From JBAZYZ01 sp041659085 (GTDB lineage: Bacteria; Patescibacteriota; Minisyncoccia; Phycocordibacterales; VMEP01): DNA of 64,000 nt. Below, piece after piece: positions 37,047 through 46,018 of this stretch. The notes under the pieces are model-generated. The model saw only the letters and a list, made by a program, of their open reading frames with translations. It ran no database searches and had not been told where the DNA came from. Location: positions 1-64,000 of the forward strand of contig JBAZYZ010000001.1 in assembly GCA_041659085.1 (NCBI GenBank), given 5' to 3'. Both the position numbers and the translations under genes were made by a program. Every line of letters begins with the position of its first letter. Position 1 is the first letter of the stretch.

Positions 37047-38321
37047 ATGAAAAGAATTTTTAAGGGGAAACATTTTTTTGTCGGAGCGTCCCTCGGCGTT
37101 TTTGCCGTGGCTGGTTATTTGGGACTGTCATTTATACCAGGCGAAACATACAGTTCGGAAGGCGGGTTGGAGGCGCTTGCGACTAGCTCTGCAGACAAAA
37201 TTGTTGAAGTAAAAAACACGGATGGTAAAAGCGCTAATTTCCAGGCAGTTGCGCATATGGAGACACCAGAACCGCTCAAGGCGATTTATATGACCGCCTG
37301 TGTCGCAGGTACTCCGTCCTGGCGCGAACGTATGGCAAAATTGGTTGAGACGACGGAATTAAACTCAATCATTATTGATATCAAAGATTATAGCGGCGCC
37401 ATCTCAATTGAAACAAATAACCCTATCTTTAAGGATAATGTCGGCAAAGGTTGCCGGGTAAAAGATATGCGGGAATTCGTGTCGTTTCTGCACGACAAAG
37501 GCATATATGTAATAGGGCGTATTACCGTTTTTCAGGACCCATATTACACAAAAGCTCACCCGGAACTGGCGGTGAAAAAAATGTCCAACAAGGAAGTTGT
37601 ATGGAAAGACCGCAAAGGACTTTCTTTTATAGATGTCGGAGCCAAGCCTTATTGGGATTATATCGTAGAGCTTGGCAAAGAATCTTACGATATGGGTTTT
37701 GATGAACTGAATTTTGACTACATCCGTTTCCCGTCCGATGGCGATATGAGGGACATCTACTTCTCTTACGGCGTGGGAAAAACAAAAGCTGAGGCGCTGG
37801 AAGAGTTCTTTATATACCTTAATGACCAACTGAAGCCAATTGGCGCTGTTTTGTCCGCCGATTTGTTTGGCATGACAGCGACCAATAATGACGACCTCAA
37901 TATCGGGCAGGTTCTTGAACGCGCTCTCCCGCATTTTGATTACGTGTCGCCGATGGTTTATCCGTCGCATTACCCGACCGGTTTCAACGGCTGGAAAAAC
38001 GTTAATGCCCATCCGTATGACATTGTTAAGTTCTCGCTTGCTCGCGCGGTGGAGAGGACCGAGGCAACCACGACGGCGGTTAACTTTTTGGGAGCGGCAA
38101 TCATATCCTCGGGAACTACCACGAAGAGTGTTATATACGCGAAGGAGCCTTACCCTAGGGGGAAAATCCGCCCGTGGCTGCAGGATTTCAGCTATCCCGT
38201 AACATATACGCCGGAGATGGTGAAAGCGCAGATACAAGCGACATATGATGTAGGCCTCACTAGTTGGATGCTCTGGGACCCGGCCAATAAATATACTCCC
38301 AGTATTTTGCTGAAGGAGTAA
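37047..38321 (+). CDS. Membrane-anchored DUF4015-type putative glycoside hydrolase
   Basis: 424 residues. A signal anchor (HFFVGASLGVFAVAGYLGLS) precedes a TIM-barrel-like domain: LKAIYMTACVAGTPSWRERM, LNSIIIDIKDYSGAISIET, VIGRITVFQDPYYTKAHPEL, LSFIDVGAKPYWDYIVELGK, ELNFDYIRFPSDGDM, LSADLFGMTA, YVSPMVYPSHYPTGFNG and 'GLTSWMLWDPANKY'. This matches the putative glycosyl hydrolase family PF13200 (DUF4015), in which the D..NFDYIRFP motif is near the active site. It probably acts on wall or surface glycan outside the membrane. Confidence 0.88.
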   Translation: MKRIFKGKHFFVGASLGVFAVAGYLGLSFIPGETYSSEGGLEALATSSADKIVEVKNTDGKSANFQAVAHMETPEPLKAIYMTACVAGTPSWRERMAKLVETTELNSIIIDIKDYSGAISIETNNPIFKDNVGKGCRVKDMREFVSFLHDKGIYVIGRITVFQDPYYTKAHPELAVKKMSNKEVVWKDRKGLSFIDVGAKPYWDYIVELGKESYDMGFDELNFDYIRFPSDGDMRDIYFSYGVGKTKAEALEEFFIYLNDQLKPIGAVLSADLFGMTATNNDDLNIGQVLERALPHFDYVSPMVYPSHYPTGFNGWKNVNAHPYDIVKFSLARAVERTEATTTAVNFLGAAIISSGTTTKSVIYAKEPYPRGKIRPWLQDFSYPVTYTPEMVKAQIQATYDVGLTSWMLWDPANKYTPSILLKE

Positions 38322-38346
38322 CTTTTTGGTTTATCCCCAAAAACTA

Positions 38347-38375
38347 TTGACCGCCATTACCCGTGTGGTAACATT
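38347..38375 (+). promoter_or_regulatory. Promoter of the 38468 gene
   Basis: TTGACC (38347-38352), 17-bp spacer, AACATT (38370-38375). The predicted leader of about 85 nt ends in AAGGAG. Confidence 0.5.
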
Positions 38376-38467
38376 TAAATAGTCGCTGCTTCACGATATT
38401 AAGCGGCTAAACGCTCTTCCCCTCGGCATTTTTGTGAGGGACAAACTCAATAGAAGAAGGAGACTAT

Positions 38468-38869
38468 ATGAAACGCAACAAACTGTTGTCCCTCGCGTTG
38501 GTAGCTCTGGCAATCAGCGTCGGCGCCTCCAGCGTATTCGCAGCCTCGAATCCGACCGTCGGCGGCGTCGATCAAGCGACCACCACCAAGACTTTCACCA
38601 ACCCGGCGCCCGTGGCTGCGGGTACCAACACCGGCGCGCGCGAGGCCGTGGCCAGTCCGACCGTCAACGTGAAGCCGGCAGCAGCGACCATCAGCGCGCA
38701 GAAAGCGACCACCGCCAGCGCCAAGGACCAGATCGCCGCCAAGGCCGTCTCGCTCGATTCGGCAACCGCCACCGCCACCGCTGCGGTCAATGCCGGCCTC
38801 GTTCTCGCCGTCGCGCATACGGTCGACGCCTCCGCCAACCCGGCAGCAATGGTACCGCTGCTGAACTGA
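38468..38869 (+). CDS. Secreted Ala/Thr/Val-rich small protein
   Basis: 133 residues with a typical signal peptide (MKRNKLLSLALVALAISVGA, cleavage after VFAAS). The mature part is almost only Ala, Thr, Val, Ser, Pro and Asn with no Cys or aromatic residues except in the signal (e.g. TASAKDQIAAKAVSLDSATA), suggesting a disordered or helical coat-like chain. AAGGAG (38457-38462) lies 5 nt before the ATG. The gene is far more GC-rich than its neighbours and uses GC-ending codons, which suggests a different origin or high-expression codon choice. Own promoter and terminator. Function unknown. Confidence 0.65.
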   Translation: MKRNKLLSLALVALAISVGASSVFAASNPTVGGVDQATTTKTFTNPAPVAAGTNTGAREAVASPTVNVKPAAATISAQKATTASAKDQIAAKAVSLDSATATATAAVNAGLVLAVAHTVDASANPAAMVPLLN

Positions 38870-38900
38870 GCTTTCTGTTCTAGGGTCTTACGGCCCAACC

Positions 38901-38927
38901 CCCCTCTTCGGAGGGGATTTTTGTTTT
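38901..38927 (+). terminator. Rho-independent terminator
   Basis: CCCCTC-TTCG-GAGGGG then ATTTTTGTTTT; a UUCG tetraloop hairpin 32 nt after the secreted-protein gene. Confidence 0.92.
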
Positions 38928-39028
38928 GTGCTAACAATATTTTCATATATACTTTTAAAATAGACGCGAGGAGCTAGAAATCAGAAGTTGGGTAATCTAA
39001 CTTCCGATTTCTAACCTCTAATTTCCAA

Positions 39029-40915
39029 ATGTCAGACCAGGATAAAATCACATATATCGGGGAGACCGATTTTCGCAATAAAAAAATAAAATTTGGCATC
39101 AAGGCCAAAGATCGGACGCGCCATGTTTACATCATCGGTAAGACGGGCATGGGTAAGTCCACGCTTCTTGAAAATATGGCGGTGCAGGATATTGTGAACG
39201 GCGAAGGCATGGCTTTCATAGACCCTCACGGTGGCACAGCGGAAAAGCTTCTGGACTATATCCCCGAGAGCCGCGTCAAAGATGTTATTTATTTTGCCCC
39301 GTTTGACGCGGATTACCCGGTTTCTTTCAATGTGATGGAAGACGTCGGCGCCGATAAGCGGCATCTGGTGGCAAACGGACTCATGAACGCTTTCAAAAAA
39401 ATCTGGGTGGATGCCTGGAGCGCCCGCATGGAATATATTTTAAACAATGTCCTCTTGGCTCTTCTTGAATACCCCGATTCCACGATTCTAGGCGTCAACC
39501 GCATGCTCTCCGACAAGGATTACCGCAATCTGGTGGTGGCAAATGTTACCGATGCTTCGGTAAAGTCTTTCTGGGTGGATGAGTTCGCCAAATATGGCGA
39601 CAAATATATGCAGGAAGCCGGCGCGGCGATTCAGAATAAAATAGGACAGTTTATCTCCAACCCGCTTATAAGAAACATAATCGGCCAGCCTAAATCTTCC
39701 TTTGATATAAGGAAGATAATGGATGAGAAAAAAATTCTCATCATGAACCTTTCCAAAGGAAGGATGGGTATTGAGAACTCTACGCTCTTGGGCAACATGC
39801 TGGTAACCAAAATTTACCTCGGGGCAATGTCGCGCGCGGACGCGTCCGCTTCTCTGTTGCAAAAACTCCCAAATTTTTACTTCTATGTTGACGAATTTCA
39901 ATCTTTTGCCAACGAATCGTTTGCCGATATTTTGTCTGAGGCGCGCAAATATAAGTTGTCGCTTACCATAGCGCACCAGTATGTGAATCAGATGCCGGAA
40001 GAGGTAAGAGACGCGGTTTTCGGCAACGTGGGTTCTATGGTTACTTTTCGCATCGGTCCGGAGGATGCCGAATTATTCGAAAAAGAATTTGCCCCTGAAT
40101 TCATAGCGGATGATTTGGTTAATCTGGGGTTTTCTCAGATATATCTCCGTCTTATGATAGACGGGATAGGTTCCAAGCCGTTTTCCGCCACGACATTGCC
40201 TCCGATCGCGCAGGAGAGAGAGTCCCATAAAGACGAGGTCATAGATGGGACCAGAAAAATTTACGCGACTCCGCGAACGAAGGTTGAAGGATTCATAAAC
40301 AAATGGTATGAGTCGGTTGCGCCGCCCAAAGCGCCAAGGGAAAGGAAAGATAAAGACGCCCCGGAGCAACCCGCTTCTCCGCGCGAATTCAAAAACGATG
40401 TGGCCGGATCCGGGTCAAGGCCGGCTCCGGATAAAAAACCGGTCGACCACATTATCCGGGAAGAAATTAAAGTCGGACATACGACACCAGTTGCTCCTCG
40501 GGAAATCCCGCATGAGGCCCAAAAATGGCCCACGATGAATGATAAAGCGGGTGTGAGTAATGTCGATAGAACGCCCAAAAACAGGCCGTTTATAGCTAAA
40601 ATAGAGCCCAAGCCGATAACACCTGTTTCTTTGAGTCAGCTTAAGCCTGAGGCTGTAAAAGGGCAGTCAAGGAACTCAATGGCCTTAAAGGAGGCGTTGG
40701 CTGCCGCTCTCAAAGAAAAAGTTGCCGTCCCGTTTTCATCCGAACCAAAAAAAGAAGTTCCAACAAGCAGTGTTCCCCAAAATATACCTGAGGCTACGGA
40801 TGGCGGACTAAGACAGGAAGAAAAAAAGTGGGAAGAGATGAAAAAACATCACGATACCCCAAAAGCTCCAAAGGAAATTCCGGAAGATGTTTTGAGAAAA
40901 ATATTAAACGAATAA
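39029..40915 (+). CDS. TraG/VirD4-HerA-like ATPase
   Basis: 628 residues. Walker A is GKTGMGKST (37-45) in a segment RHVYIIGKTGMGKSTLLENM; IDPHGGTAEKLLDYIP follows, as in type IV coupling-protein/DUF87 ATPases. Walker B is near NFYFYVDEFQSFANESF, with 'LTIAHQYVNQMPEEVRDAVF' as sensor region. The C-terminal third (from about residue 420) is Lys/Pro/Glu-rich and probably disordered. No N-terminal membrane helices are seen, unlike classical VirD4, so it may pump DNA or power type IV pilus-like assembly at the membrane with partners. Such genes are frequent in CPR. The next gene starts 16 nt later. Confidence 0.82.
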   Translation: MSDQDKITYIGETDFRNKKIKFGIKAKDRTRHVYIIGKTGMGKSTLLENMAVQDIVNGEGMAFIDPHGGTAEKLLDYIPESRVKDVIYFAPFDADYPVSFNVMEDVGADKRHLVANGLMNAFKKIWVDAWSARMEYILNNVLLALLEYPDSTILGVNRMLSDKDYRNLVVANVTDASVKSFWVDEFAKYGDKYMQEAGAAIQNKIGQFISNPLIRNIIGQPKSSFDIRKIMDEKKILIMNLSKGRMGIENSTLLGNMLVTKIYLGAMSRADASASLLQKLPNFYFYVDEFQSFANESFADILSEARKYKLSLTIAHQYVNQMPEEVRDAVFGNVGSMVTFRIGPEDAELFEKEFAPEFIADDLVNLGFSQIYLRLMIDGIGSKPFSATTLPPIAQERESHKDEVIDGTRKIYATPRTKVEGFINKWYESVAPPKAPRERKDKDAPEQPASPREFKNDVAGSGSRPAPDKKPVDHIIREEIKVGHTTPVAPREIPHEAQKWPTMNDKAGVSNVDRTPKNRPFIAKIEPKPITPVSLSQLKPEAVKGQSRNSMALKEALAAALKEKVAVPFSSEPKKEVPTSSVPQNIPEATDGGLRQEEKKWEEMKKHHDTPKAPKEIPEDVLRKILNE

Positions 40916-40931
40916 AAATAAGTGTTCTGTC

Positions 40932-42374
40932 GTGAACTACAGAAGCATAATAATTTTTTTATGTTTTGTTCAGTTGATTGCGCCGTCTCCGGTGCGCGCT
41001 GGTATTATATTTTCGGAAATAATGTACGACTTGGACGGTTCTGACACCGGCCGCGAGTGGGTGGAAATTTTCAACGATAGTGGCAGCAGTATTGATTTAA
41101 CCGGTTGGAAGTTTAATGACGGATCCAATCACGTACTTAACATTCCGCCCAAAAATGGAAGCTCGGGTTCCATGGTGGTTCCTTCCGGCGGATACGCTGT
41201 CTTTGCGGGCGATGCCGTCGTATTTTTGAGCGAATACCGCGGATTTGCGGGAACTGTTATCGACACGGCGATGAGTCTCGGTAACTCAAGCTCAACGCTC
41301 TCGATTATTGATTCAAACGGCTCTGTTGTTGATTCTGTTTTATACGATAAATCCGCCGGCGCGAACGGAGACGGAAACTCTTTGCAAAAAAATATAAACG
41401 GCGCGTGGGTTGCCGCCGCGCCGGTCCCTGGCGCGGGGTCGTTTGTTATTTCCGGTCAAAACGAGACAAGTTCTCCTCCCGATAATGATATTTCTCCAGC
41501 GCCGGTATCTTCGGGGGGAGGGGATACAAGATGGTTGGTGGAGCCGCAGGTATTTGCCGACGCCGGCAAGGATAGGGCGGTTATTGTAGGCGCTTCAGCT
41601 GTGTTTGAAGCCAAGGCATTCGGTCTCAAGAAGGAGCCGCTTGATAACGCCAGATATCTTTGGAATTTTGGCGATGGGGCTATCGGGGAAGGAAAAATGG
41701 CCGAACACACATATCGGCACCCCGGGGATTATTTGGTTGTGGTGGAAGTTGCCTCAGGCTATTACTCGGGTGAAGACCAGCTTAAGGTGCGGGCGGAAGC
41801 TTCGCCGCTTTCGGTTTCGGCGATTACTGACGGCTCGGGTTATTTTGTGGAACTTTCCAATCCCTCAAACACCGACATCAACATTTCGCACTGGGGGCTC
41901 GCGCTCGCGGATAAAGTTTTTGCCATCCCCAAGAACACTTTCGTGATGGCGGGCAAAAAACTTATTTTCCCGAATGAAGTAACCGGACTTTTGGTCGGGG
42001 CGGGAAGCGCGCCGGAGCTTCGTTATCCGAATGGGACTTTGGCAAGCAGGTTTGGCGAAGTAAAAAATAAATCGGCTGAGGTGGCTGTTCAAATGACGCC
42101 AAAATCGGAGCAGCAGGGGATTTCCAATAGAGATATGCCGGCGGATAATGGAGTGAGAATTGCTCAGGCGGAAGAAAACGATTCAGGGAAGGAGAACATG
42201 GCCGCCGTATCAGAGAGTTTGCCGAAAAAATCTTCAACAAAATACATTTGGCTTTTCGGGGTAGTTGGTATTTCCGCCCTGGCTCTCTCGGGGGTGTTTT
42301 TGGCGCGCAGGCTTGAACAACCGAATGACAGGCTTAAAAAACTCGCGGATGAAATAGAAATTATTGAAGAATAG
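40932..42374 (+). CDS. Secreted LTD-PKD surface protein with C-terminal anchor
   Basis: 480 residues, GTG start. A signal peptide (SIIIFLCFVQLIAPSPVRA) is followed by a lamin-tail domain (IIFSEIMYDLDGSDTGREWV...LTGWKFNDGSNH, about 24-150), a PKD domain (YLWNFGDGAIGEGKMAEHTY, about 245-265), a second partial lamin-tail-like segment (YFVELSNPSNTDINISHWGL), a linker, and a C-terminal transmembrane helix (IWLFGVVGISALALSGVFLA) with a cytoplasmic basic/acidic tail. It is a wall- or membrane-anchored adhesin-like protein. It forms a pair with the upstream ATPase (16-nt gap). Confidence 0.82.
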   Translation: MNYRSIIIFLCFVQLIAPSPVRAGIIFSEIMYDLDGSDTGREWVEIFNDSGSSIDLTGWKFNDGSNHVLNIPPKNGSSGSMVVPSGGYAVFAGDAVVFLSEYRGFAGTVIDTAMSLGNSSSTLSIIDSNGSVVDSVLYDKSAGANGDGNSLQKNINGAWVAAAPVPGAGSFVISGQNETSSPPDNDISPAPVSSGGGDTRWLVEPQVFADAGKDRAVIVGASAVFEAKAFGLKKEPLDNARYLWNFGDGAIGEGKMAEHTYRHPGDYLVVVEVASGYYSGEDQLKVRAEASPLSVSAITDGSGYFVELSNPSNTDINISHWGLALADKVFAIPKNTFVMAGKKLIFPNEVTGLLVGAGSAPELRYPNGTLASRFGEVKNKSAEVAVQMTPKSEQQGISNRDMPADNGVRIAQAEENDSGKENMAAVSESLPKKSSTKYIWLFGVVGISALALSGVFLARRLEQPNDRLKKLADEIEIIEE

Positions 42375-42474
42375 CCCCGGTAGTACCTGCCTGCCGACAA
42401 GTAGGTAGGGAATTTGGCAAAGCAGGCCGTAGTCACGGCCTGCGCATTACTCAATTGCCAAATTCACCACAGGG
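42375..42474. repeat. Dispersed inverted-repeat element, copy with long insert
   Basis: Left end CCCCGGTAGTA (42375-42385) with the arm part GAATTTGGCAA (42410-42420), right arm TTGCCAAATTCACCACAGGG (42455-42474). The interior contains a perfect hairpin GCAGGCCGT-AGTC-ACGGCCTGC (42422-42443). It sits between two co-directional genes and could also end transcription. Confidence 0.55.
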
Positions 42475-42518
42475 TTCGGTTGGAAAAGAAGGAATTTTAG
42501 TATATTGTCATCTTGTAT

Positions 42519-43367
42519 ATGGGAAATACAAAAGGAAAAGTTTGCTTGATTACCGGCGCCACTTCGGGTATTGGCAAAGAGGCGGCTATCGCTTTGGCCA
42601 GGTCCGGCATGAGGGTGGTTTTTACCGCGCGCGCTGAAAGCCCCGGCGAATCAACCAGAAAAGAAATAAAAGAAAAGACCGGCGCGGATGCGGATTATTT
42701 ATTGTGCGATTTATCGTCTTTGGATGAAGTAAGAAAACTCACGGAAGAGTTTCAGAAAAAATATAACCGTCTTGATGTCCTGATTAACAATGCCGGAGTG
42801 GGTGAGACAGAGCTTAAATTTTCCAAAGATAATATTGAAATGGATATGGCGGTGAATTATTTCGCGCCGTTCCTTCTTACCGGGCTGCTTCTGCCGGCGC
42901 TTAAAAAAAGCGCCCCATCACGCATCATTAACGTTTCTTCCATGATGCACGCGGAGGGTCATATTGATTTTGATAATTTGACCGAGGGTAAAAATTTTGA
43001 ACGGTACGACACATATGCTCAATCCAAACTTGCCCTTCTATTATTTACACGCAAACTCGCGGCTGATTTGAAGGGGACAGACGTTACGGTCAATGCCATG
43101 CACCCGGGAATAATAAACACGAAGATTACGAAGGAGTTAATGAATGAAACCAACTTTATCGTTAAATCTTTTTTCCGTTTAAAAATGATAAGCGAAGAAA
43201 AAGCCGGAGATGGTATCGCGTATCTGGCGACTAACCCTAACGTTGAGGGGATGACTGGGGAGTATTTTGACAGGACGACAAGAAAGCGTTCGTCTGATGA
43301 ATCTTATGACATGGAGATTGCAGAGAGGCTTTGGGCTGAAACGGAGCGTATTTTGAGACATTATTGA
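42519..43367 (+). CDS. Short-chain dehydrogenase/reductase (retinol-dehydrogenase-like)
   Basis: 282 residues. The cofactor motif TGATSGIGKEAAIALA (TGxxxGIG) is near the N-terminus, NNAGVGETELKF follows, and the catalytic set is RIINVSSMMHAEG (Ser) and YDTYAQSKLALLLFTRKLAA (Tyr-x3-Lys). The C-terminus VNAMHPGIINTKITKE is as in the RDH11-14 subgroup. It reduces or oxidises an unknown alcohol/ketone with NADP(H). A TATATT box (42501-42506) ends 12 nt before ATG 42519; a TTG in frame at 42513 lies exactly 6 nt after it. Confidence 0.88.
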   Translation: MGNTKGKVCLITGATSGIGKEAAIALARSGMRVVFTARAESPGESTRKEIKEKTGADADYLLCDLSSLDEVRKLTEEFQKKYNRLDVLINNAGVGETELKFSKDNIEMDMAVNYFAPFLLTGLLLPALKKSAPSRIINVSSMMHAEGHIDFDNLTEGKNFERYDTYAQSKLALLLFTRKLAADLKGTDVTVNAMHPGIINTKITKELMNETNFIVKSFFRLKMISEEKAGDGIAYLATNPNVEGMTGEYFDRTTRKRSSDESYDMEIAERLWAETERILRHY

Positions 43368-43392
43368 CTTTTATTTTAGGAAAAACTATCTT
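43364..43392 (+). promoter_or_regulatory. Promoter of the 43439 gene
   Basis: TTGACT (43364-43369), 17-bp spacer, TATCTT (43387-43392), overlapping the SDR stop; the -10 equals that of rplJ. Confidence 0.7.
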
Positions 43393-43438
43393 AATTACGG
43401 AAACACCCCGTCAACCAGGATTAAAGAGGTAGCCAGAT

Positions 43439-43663
43439 ATGACAGTCGCCATCATTGATTTGCCGGATGGAGTTACCAAGATTTTGCACAGGGACAGCCA
43501 CCGCATCGTCCTTCAGTTCCAGACCGCTAAAGACCTGGACGATTTCAACAGGGGGCTAAACGAAGCTCAGAAGTCTGAAGAGCAGCGCTATCAGGAAAGC
43601 CTGGAGAGAAACCCGGAGTTGGTCGGGCTAGGAGATTCCCCGGAGCCTTCCCGCGCGGAATAG
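43439..43663 (+). CDS. Small acidic hypothetical protein
   Basis: 74 residues: a beta-like start (MTVAIIDLPDGVTKILHRDS), HRIVLQFQTAKDLDDFNRGL, and a Glu/Gln/Arg-rich helix ending in ELVGLGDSPEPSRAE. AGAGGT (43425-43430) lies 8 nt before the ATG. It has its own promoter and a terminator (43676-43703). Not recognised. Confidence 0.6.
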   Translation: MTVAIIDLPDGVTKILHRDSHRIVLQFQTAKDLDDFNRGLNEAQKSEEQRYQESLERNPELVGLGDSPEPSRAE

Positions 43664-43675
43664 CGCGTATGCGGC

Positions 43676-43703
43676 AAAAAGCCGGGTCTGACCCGGTTTT
43701 TTT
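43676..43703 (+). terminator. Rho-independent terminator
   Basis: AAAAAGCCGGGT-CTG-ACCCGGTTTTTTT. It separates the small gene from the glycan cluster. Confidence 0.92.
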
Positions 43704-43704
43704 A

Positions 43705-43734
43705 TTGGTCAACAAAGCTGTTTTTTGTTAGAGT
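43705..43734 (+). promoter_or_regulatory. Promoter of the UDP-sugar/glycan cluster, leaderless
   Basis: TTGGTC (43705-43710), 18-bp spacer, TAGAGT (43729-43734), ending 7 nt before ATG 43742. Confidence 0.5.
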
Positions 43735-43741
43735 ATGGGGT

Positions 43742-44794
43742 ATGAAAAAAGTCCTTATTTTAGGCATAAACGGCTTCATTGGGCACCATCTTTCAAAGCG
43801 CATTTTGGACACCACCGATTGGGAAGTTTACGGCATGGATATGCAAAGCGACCGGGTGTCGGAATTTTCTTCAAATCCAAGGTTCCATTTTTTTGAGGGT
43901 GATATTCTCGTAAACAAAGAGTGGATTGAGTACCACATAATCAAATGCGATGTTGTTTTGCCTCTTGTGGCCATCGCCACCCCCATGAGTTACGTGAAGT
44001 CTCCGCTAAAGACGTTTGAGCTTGATTTTGAGGCAAACTTGCCTATTGTACGCGCAGCAGTCAAATACAAGAAACGCCTGATTTTTCCGTCCACTTCCGA
44101 AGTGTACGGCATGAGCGATGACGCGGAATTTCATCCTTACGAATCAAATCTTGTATTGGGTCCGATAGATAAGCAGCGCTGGATATATTCCTGTTCCAAA
44201 CAAATGCTCGACCGCGTTATCTGGGCATATGGGCAGGAGCAGGGGTTTGATTTTACCTTGTTCCGTCCGTTCAACTGGATTGGAACCGGACTGGACCGGC
44301 TTTCCGCCAACAAGGAAGGCAACTCGCGCGTTATTACCCAATTTTTGGGAAACATTGTCCGCGGTCAGAGTATCCACCTGGTTGACGGCGGTTTGCAGAA
44401 GAGAGCTTTTACTTACATTGATGACGGTATTGACGCGCTTATGAAGATTATAGAGAACAAGGACAGCATCGCGACCGGCAAGATTTACAACATTGGACAC
44501 CCCGGCAACAACTGGTCCATAAAAGAACTTGCGGAGAAGATGATTGCTTTAGCGAATGAATATCCGGAATATCAAAAATATGCACATGAGGCAAAAATTA
44601 CAGACACTACCGCCGAAGGATATTACGGTAAGGGTTACCAAGATGTAAAAAATCGCGTGCCTTTTATCGAAAATACCAAGGGTGAACTTGGATGGGAGCC
44701 GAAGGTCGGGATGGAAGATGCCCTGCGCATGATTTTTGACGGTTATCGCAATCAAGTAGAGGAAGCGAGAGGGCTTGCTGATCTCGGTGTTTAA
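43742..44794 (+). CDS. ArnA-C-like UDP-glucuronate decarboxylase (UDP-4-keto-pentose/UDP-xylose synthase)
   Basis: 350 residues, remarkably similar to the dehydrogenase half of E. coli ArnA as remembered: GINGFIGHHLSKRIL, WIEYHIIKCDVVLPLVAIAT, LIFPSTSEVYGMSDD (active-site Ser/Glu), RWIYSCSKQMLDRVIWAYGQ (Tyr-x3-Lys), FTLFRPFNWIGTGLD, LVDGGLQKRAFTYIDDGIDA (Arg in the ArnA catalytic position) and YYGKGYQDVKNRVPFIENTK. Such enzymes oxidise and decarboxylate UDP-glucuronate to UDP-4-keto-pentose or UDP-xylose. There is no formyltransferase half. With the UDP-glucose dehydrogenase and UDP-glucuronate epimerase genes nearby it forms a pentose/uronate supply module. Confidence 0.88.
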   Translation: MKKVLILGINGFIGHHLSKRILDTTDWEVYGMDMQSDRVSEFSSNPRFHFFEGDILVNKEWIEYHIIKCDVVLPLVAIATPMSYVKSPLKTFELDFEANLPIVRAAVKYKKRLIFPSTSEVYGMSDDAEFHPYESNLVLGPIDKQRWIYSCSKQMLDRVIWAYGQEQGFDFTLFRPFNWIGTGLDRLSANKEGNSRVITQFLGNIVRGQSIHLVDGGLQKRAFTYIDDGIDALMKIIENKDSIATGKIYNIGHPGNNWSIKELAEKMIALANEYPEYQKYAHEAKITDTTAEGYYGKGYQDVKNRVPFIENTKGELGWEPKVGMEDALRMIFDGYRNQVEEARGLADLGV

Positions 44795-44815
44795 TTTTTT
44801 CACCTCTTAATATTT

Positions 44816-46015
44816 ATGGCACAGCCAAAACGCATACTATTTTTTTCTTTGACCTACTATCCTTTTATTGGCGGAGCGGAGGTGGCCATAAAAGAAGTTA
44901 CGGACCGTATCCCGGAAGAGAAATACAGTTTTGACATGATTACGCTCCGTTTTAACAGCGATCTGCCCCGGTTTGAGAGGTTTGGTAGCATAGATATTTT
45001 TCGTATTGGTTTCGGACAAAAAGGCGCCAAGATACAGGATTTCAATAAATTCCCGTTGTTTATAATGAAATATTTGTATCCGTTCTGGGCTTTGGCGGCA
45101 GCCGTTGTCCTCCATAGGCGAAAACCGTATGATGCCATTGCGACGGTCATGACTAGCTATGCTTCTTTTGCGGCGCTTTTCTTTAAGTTTTTATTCCCGG
45201 GAGTTCCTTATATTGTGCGTCTGGACGACGGCGACCCGTTTGAACATTATCGCAAGAAAGCAAGAATCACAGGCCCTCTTTTTGGGAAACTTTTTACCAA
45301 AGCGGATTTTGCGGTTACCGCCTCGACGTATCTTTCAAAAATGGCCAGGGAAATGGGATATAAAAAAGAAATCGCCATTGTGCCCAACGGAGTAAACGCC
45401 GAGCTTTTTTCAAAAGAGTATTCTGCGGAAGAACTTAATAAGCTTAAGAAAAAGCTCGGCAAAAAAGATGACGATTTTTATCTTATAACCACGTCGCGAT
45501 TGGTCAAGAAGAATGCCTCTGATGACGTTATCAGGGCAATGCCGCTCTTGCCTCAAAATGTTAAATTTTTGATACTTGGCGTTGGTCCGGACGAAGGAAT
45601 ACTACATGAGCTTGCCGGTAACTTAAACGTGTCTGACCGGGTTATATTCCTTGGACAGATAGGGCGCGATGAAATCCCTAAATACTTGAAGATATCGGAT
45701 ATTTTCATTCGCCCTTCTCTTTCGGAGGGATTCGGCATTTCATTCGTTGAAGCGATGATTGCGGGGTTGCCTGTCATCGCGACTTCGGTCGGCGGTATCA
45801 CCGATTTTTTGGTTGATAAAGAAACTGGATTATTTTGCGAAGTCCGGAGTCCGGCGAGCATAGCGGAAAAAGTTAAGTTAATTATTTCCAGTCCGGATTT
45901 AAGAGAACACATCGTGAAGACTGGCGCGCGCATGGCCCGCGAGCGGTATGATTGGAATTTGGTAGCCAAAATGATGAAAGAAAGTGTTTTTGACAGGGTG
46001 TTTAATGAAGAATAA
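44816..46015 (+). CDS. GT4-family glycosyltransferase
   Basis: 399 residues. N-terminal LFFSLTYYPFIGGAEVAIKE, then 'DAIATVMTSYASFAALFFKF', 'IVRLDDGDPFEHY'; C-terminal IVPNGVNAELFSKEYSAEEL, LITTSRLVKKNASDDVIRAM, ILGVGPDEGILHELAGNL and PSLSEGFGISFVEAMIAGLP (the E-x7-E donor site). It starts a run of sugar-adding enzymes; the preceding UDP-sugar gene ends 21 nt upstream and the next glycosyltransferase starts 3 nt downstream. Confidence 0.9.
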   Translation: MAQPKRILFFSLTYYPFIGGAEVAIKEVTDRIPEEKYSFDMITLRFNSDLPRFERFGSIDIFRIGFGQKGAKIQDFNKFPLFIMKYLYPFWALAAAVVLHRRKPYDAIATVMTSYASFAALFFKFLFPGVPYIVRLDDGDPFEHYRKKARITGPLFGKLFTKADFAVTASTYLSKMAREMGYKKEIAIVPNGVNAELFSKEYSAEELNKLKKKLGKKDDDFYLITTSRLVKKNASDDVIRAMPLLPQNVKFLILGVGPDEGILHELAGNLNVSDRVIFLGQIGRDEIPKYLKISDIFIRPSLSEGFGISFVEAMIAGLPVIATSVGGITDFLVDKETGLFCEVRSPASIAEKVKLIISSPDLREHIVKTGARMARERYDWNLVAKMMKESVFDRVFNEE

Positions 46016-46018
46016 AAC

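Noticed and set aside
42501..42515. TTG 42513 as leaderless start of the SDR gene
   Set aside because: It is 6 nt after a TATATT box, but ATG 42519 fits the family N-terminus equally well; left as an alternative only.
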